A DNA stretch of 64,000 nucleotides, from NCBI RefSeq assembly GCF_048771995.1, contig NC_133030.1:52412501-52476500 (forward strand), in the 5' to 3' direction. Below are positions 60,025 to 64,000 of this stretch, one piece after another (the stretch's first letter is position 1; every line of letters begins with the position of its first letter). Made by a program: the position numbers and the translations under genes. The notes under the pieces were generated by a model that had not been told where the DNA came from, made no database searches, and saw only the letters and a list, made by a program, of their open reading frames with translations. Source of the stretch: Taeniopygia guttata. Its lineage: Eukaryota; Chordata; Aves; Passeriformes; Estrildidae.

Positions 60025-60099
60025 CTGTTCTCCAGCCTTGAAATCTTGAAGTGCTACACATTCACACCGGTCATCTTCCAAATTGTAGCCTGTAGTGAT
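60025..60099 (-). CDS. SETD3: SETD3, fifth-from-last coding exon (end of SET domain)
   Basis: This 75-nt exon translates as 25 residues beginning ITTGYNLEDDRCEC and ending FKAGEQ. From memory this matches vertebrate SETD3 around human residues 284-308, in the C-terminal half of the SET domain. SETD3 transfers a methyl group from SAM to the tau nitrogen of actin His73 (actin-histidine N-methyltransferase, cytoplasmic). On the minus strand the acceptor reads TTCCTGGATAG and the donor is CAG followed by GTAGTG. Both ends are phase 0, so the exon begins and ends on whole codons. The preceding exon, which should carry the WDMCNHTNG motif and substrate-pocket residues, was not found up to position 64000, so the gene continues off the right edge. 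Splice ends were set by in-frame joining to the next exon. Confidence 0.95.
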
Positions 60100-63000
60100 C
60101 TATCCAGGAAAAGAGTAACAAAAGCACCTTTAGCATCTTATACTTCTCTCTCCCACCACTAACAAATTTTCCTATTGGAAATAAATACTAACAATAGGAA
60201 CTGCACACATTTATTTCTCAGCAAAATAGAATATAGCTGATAGTGATTGCTTTACGATTCTTGAGCAATCTCTTTTTTTAAAAAAAATCTCTGCATTAAA
60301 GAAATCTAAAGGAAGAAATAACTTACCTGAAGTGAACAGAAGGCTCTGAGAAAAGTACCCTCCATAGAGCACAGACAAAGTACCATGCTAAAGCTAGCAG
60401 CTTGTTATAAAGTTCTGGAGCTTTCAGTCACTCCCATGAGGCCCAAGGGAGCAAGGCACTGACAGCTCTATATGCTGTGCTTTATCCTTCAACTGCCAAC
60501 ACATTTTTGATCTCTCAATGAAAAAGGATTAGATAACCGTGGATCTTTAGGGGATACAATCTTCAGAGAATTATAATTTACTTGAAAATAATCCCTTTAT
60601 CTATAAGTTAAGTAATACTCTTAAAATGCTAAAAGGATTTTTGCGATGGTAGCTGGCAATGGAAGAGGATAAACTCTCTTGACAACCTGTACCTCCCTAA
60701 AAATAATTACTAAACTGTAAAGGGGTCACACTAACAAGTAAAGCTATCCTAAAAATTTAGTATTTTTATTAAGTGACAAACAGCATGTTCTTGAATAGTA
60801 TGAGCAGAGATGCAGCCACAGGATGGAACAAAAGCTGCTGAAAAATCAGAAGGCAACTTTTATGGTAGGTAGTCTGACTTCAGTACTGACAGAGGTAACT
60901 TATGGAAAAACATGCTCTGGGCCTGGGGAAAAACCTAGAAGAAGCCAAAGACTCTCTCTCAGCCTTTGAAAATGAAAACATACTTTTTTGTAAGTTGACT
61001 GACATGAGTTGCAGTATATCCCAATTCCCATCTTGGATGCAGCTTGTCCAAAGACAGAACTCCTCAGATTATTCCAAAAGCTAGGTTGATGGCTTACACA
61101 TTAGTAGTTTTGCACTGCTTGCATATTAAATGTGCATTTGTCAGCCGAAACAGTGCTTTCAAATGGAGCAAATCCAAAATGTCAGCCCCAAGCACGGGCA
61201 GCCTGGCCCTGCAGACGCTTGCAGAAACCTCCCTGTGCAGATGTCTCACTGCAGAACTGTTTAATGGGTTTGTGGAAATCACTAAAGAACACGAGAGTCA
61301 TGCAATACAGTCCACTGAGAAACACAGGCTGCAGTACTTCACACAGAAATTCCTGTGCATTCTCTAATTTGGACTGCACAATTTTAATTAATATTTTCAG
61401 TTTAGAAAGTTATCCTACCCTGAATTGCAGGTTACAAATGCTAGAGGATGACAAATTTACCTTCTTAGTTTAAATACAGTCATCTTCTGAAAAACTGTAC
61501 TTTTCATCCAAAAAAAAGAAACTCTTGACCTGTCCTGAAATTTTTTTAGTGTGTAAACTCAGTGAAATAGTTCTGAATGTGAAAAGTCCACTCCAATCCC
61601 TTGAAATGCTGGTGGAACAGGAGGCTTTCACAGACTGGGGAGATTCCAATATCTTAAGAGGAGGATTCTGTCACTTTAAGCATGCCTCACTGGAGTACTG
61701 ATCTTTCTTTAAATTTTTAGTTTTGCTTTTAAAAAAACCCCTAAACAACGCACAAAACCCAGCAGCACTTCTGAAAGACTTTTCTATAAAGCATAATGGA
61801 GTGCTAGACTCCTATTTCCTCTTTCTTTAAATAGCAATCACGTAAGAGAATTAACAGGGTGTTTACTTCTCTTCCCACATGATAGCTGACAAATTGCATC
61901 CCTTCAGTTTTATTTCTGAAGCAGACTGATACATGAATTTCAAGTTGTGTATAAAGCATGCAATAGTCTGCTTGGTCAGTGATTAAGGATGGACCCAGCC
62001 CAACAGGCAGAATGTAGCTTATTCAAAGCTCTGTCAGAACTGGTAATCAACCTCTGACTGTCAAAATACAATCCCACTAAAGAATAACAATGAGAAATGC
62101 ATGAAGACAACCATTTTGAAATAGTTCTTAGAGGCAGGTTGATCTAATTAATAGTGTCAGAAGCAAGAAAAAGCTGGATGGACCTAGCTCCAGTTAAAAT
62201 CCAAAGAGCATTTTATTATCTAGCTCGTGGAAAGGGGCCCTGTGGAATAAAGCAAGAACAGGGATATATATGGTGGCTGATTGACTTGGGAGGTATTTCA
62301 GCACTACATTTGAAATAAACTAGACAGGGGTGCATTGAGTGTCATCTTTTGTTTCTCACGTTCCTGCAATGAATAACAGTTCCCTTGATGTATTTTAAAG
62401 GGATTGTGCTATGATTAGAGCAGAGCCCACCCTCACCTCACTCTACAATAATATAAACTACCATATAGGCAGCTTAGAGTTATCTTAGCAGCCACCCCCC
62501 CATTTCTAATATACAAGGCAACTAGAGCACACAACAAAAATAGCTTTAGTAGCTTTTCTTAGCCCATTACCAATACTACAGTTTTCTATCCTTCCTGAGT
62601 TTATACCCATTTAAATTATTTTCTGTAGAAATACGAAAGAAATGACTGAAATCTTTACATATATACAAAATATTTAAGTTCAGCACAACCTCCTTTACCC
62701 TTTAGGATATATCCTATCCTTCAGTGTAAAAAAATGTTTCAAATCCTGATATACTACTGCATTAGGAGGTTTGGCTCCAGAGGCTGGCTCCATATCAAAC
62801 CCACTGTTAAACAGCATAATAAAAATAAAAATTACTTTATCAATTTAAATAGAAGTTTGAATGAGTAAAACATCATAAATAGCTGCTCTTTTAATATATG
62901 CTACCTAAATTTTCCCTCACAGAACCTTAATTCTCTTCCTCTTTACTCTAATCCCAACTTTGAAGGCATTCATTAAGAGTTGTCTAATGAATACAGACAA

Positions 63001-64000
63001 GTCTCTGCAAAAGCATCTGAAAGAGATGCCCAGCAGGAAAAGGGTACAGGAAGTACTGACGCTTGCAGCTACGACTTACATTACAAAAATACACATTTCT
63101 GAATTTTAAGCGATTTTCTTTATACTGAAGACTCTCACATGAACTTTACTGCTAAATCAAAGCTGTGAGATTGCATAACAAATAGGCAAAAGAAAGAATC
63201 ACTGTTAAAGAACAACATGTAATCACCTTGCAATAAGGAAAAATAAATAAATAATAAACCCCAAGCACTTGCAACTTTGTAGCTTAGCCTACCATGCTGT
63301 AATTGATACAGTCATAGCAACACAAAATAAGCTAAATGTCAAGTGAAAAACTACTTGCTTTACAGTTTGTTCATTTAAAACAGACTTTTTTTTATACCAA
63401 CACTAACCAGCACTAACACATACTGCTGTCCTAACACTCAGGTCAACCCTCCCACAAAAGAACCAGATCACTTGAATAGGATGGTTATATCCAGTGCTTA
63501 CAATAAATAAAATCTACTGGAAACACAAGTAGGGGGTATGACTTTTGAAGTGTACATGAGCATGACTAAATAACATTGATAAACCAGCCTCTCTGGGTTT
63601 CCATTTCCTCACCTCAGCATTAAATAGTCTGTTAATGAAATCAGGAATCATCCCCTGAACTAGCGCACGTAAGCCAAAATGTCAGCAGGTCTGACTTTTT
63701 ATATACATATGTCACCTTTTAAATGTTTAATATGCCCTAAAGTTGTATTTTTGCATTTTGTTTCTTTGATGTAGTAACAGATGCACTGTTTTTGTTGAAC
63801 TAGGCTTTGTTCTTATTCTTGCTGTCTCTATAACAAGGCTCTTTGGGCACGGTTAGGAGAGCAGGCAGTATTTCTTAGTTGCAAATCTCTAACCACTTTC
63901 CCTAGTGGTAACTGCAAGAGGCAACATCCATCAGTGTCTGCTTTCTGTTCTCAGAACAATTCTGTCCAGTAATGTGCATCTTTTTCAGCCCACCAGAAAC
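60100..64000 (-). other. SETD3 intron, partial, running off the window
   Basis: The acceptor TTCCTGGATAG ends this intron at 60100. No exon encoding the preceding WDMCNHTNG region was found up to the window edge, so at least 3.9 kb is intronic. A perfect consensus donor (CAG followed by GTAAGT) at 60325-60326 on the minus strand does not fit a known SETD3 exon. There is no obvious transposon. Confidence 0.8.

Noticed and set aside
1..64000. CRISPR arrays, operons, phage or plasmid genes
   Set aside because: The window is vertebrate nuclear DNA with spliced SETD3 exons; no regularly spaced repeats with unique spacers were seen.

Overview
This is a vertebrate nuclear window, most likely from a bird and probably a passerine. 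Three things point that way. There are a CR1 LINE 3' end with its short repeated tail and a second, older CR1-like fragment. Two solo LTRs belong to a family I recognise from songbird genomes, with a TGTATTGG start and a 5-bp target site duplication. The only gene has the exon/intron structure and protein sequence of vertebrate SETD3. There is no bacterial-type gene organisation, operon or CRISPR array.

The one gene I can prove is SETD3, the actin-histidine N-methyltransferase. It lies on the minus strand at the right end. Its last five coding exons are at 60025-60099, 57216-57382, 56489-56574, 54617-54777 and 53561-54004 (listed 5' to 3' along the gene). They join in frame through GT-AG introns and encode the final 310 residues, from the end of the SET domain through the Rubisco-LSMT-type substrate-binding domain to the acidic C-terminal tail. 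The rest of the gene lies beyond position 64000. The 3' UTR runs leftward from 53560, with poly(A) signal candidates near 52692, 51485 and 51225.

Positions 1 to about 51.2 kb are intergenic; I found no convincing protein-coding gene, tRNA, rRNA or snRNA there. In human, as I recall, the 3' side of SETD3 faces the upstream side of BCL11B across a gene-poor interval. If that synteny holds, this stretch is part of the BCL11B-SETD3 desert, where long-range regulatory DNA would be expected. Several low-repeat, AT-rich blocks look like conserved non-coding elements. The best is 15300-15620, which has a pair of inverted octamer motifs, a TCF/LEF-like site and an adjoining GC-rich, palindrome-containing block. 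Others are near 8515, 10640, 22080, 28200 and 46280-46940. Regulatory function is inference only, because no alignment could be run.

Repeat landscape: a 17-bp GC-rich minisatellite of about 31 units (31911-32437) that keeps all three forward frames open and produces large false ORFs; a 51-bp higher-order purine-rich G-run array (14995-15158) ending in a perfect 16-bp palindrome; two solo LTRs in opposite orientation (17976-19076 minus, 20808-21413 plus); CR1 fragments at about 35030-35360 and 38929-39537; several simple repeats; and unusual perfect inverted repeats at 1525-1562, 9033-9087, 10796-10840, 22138-22220 and 35842-35872. I did not find a new multi-gene system in this window.
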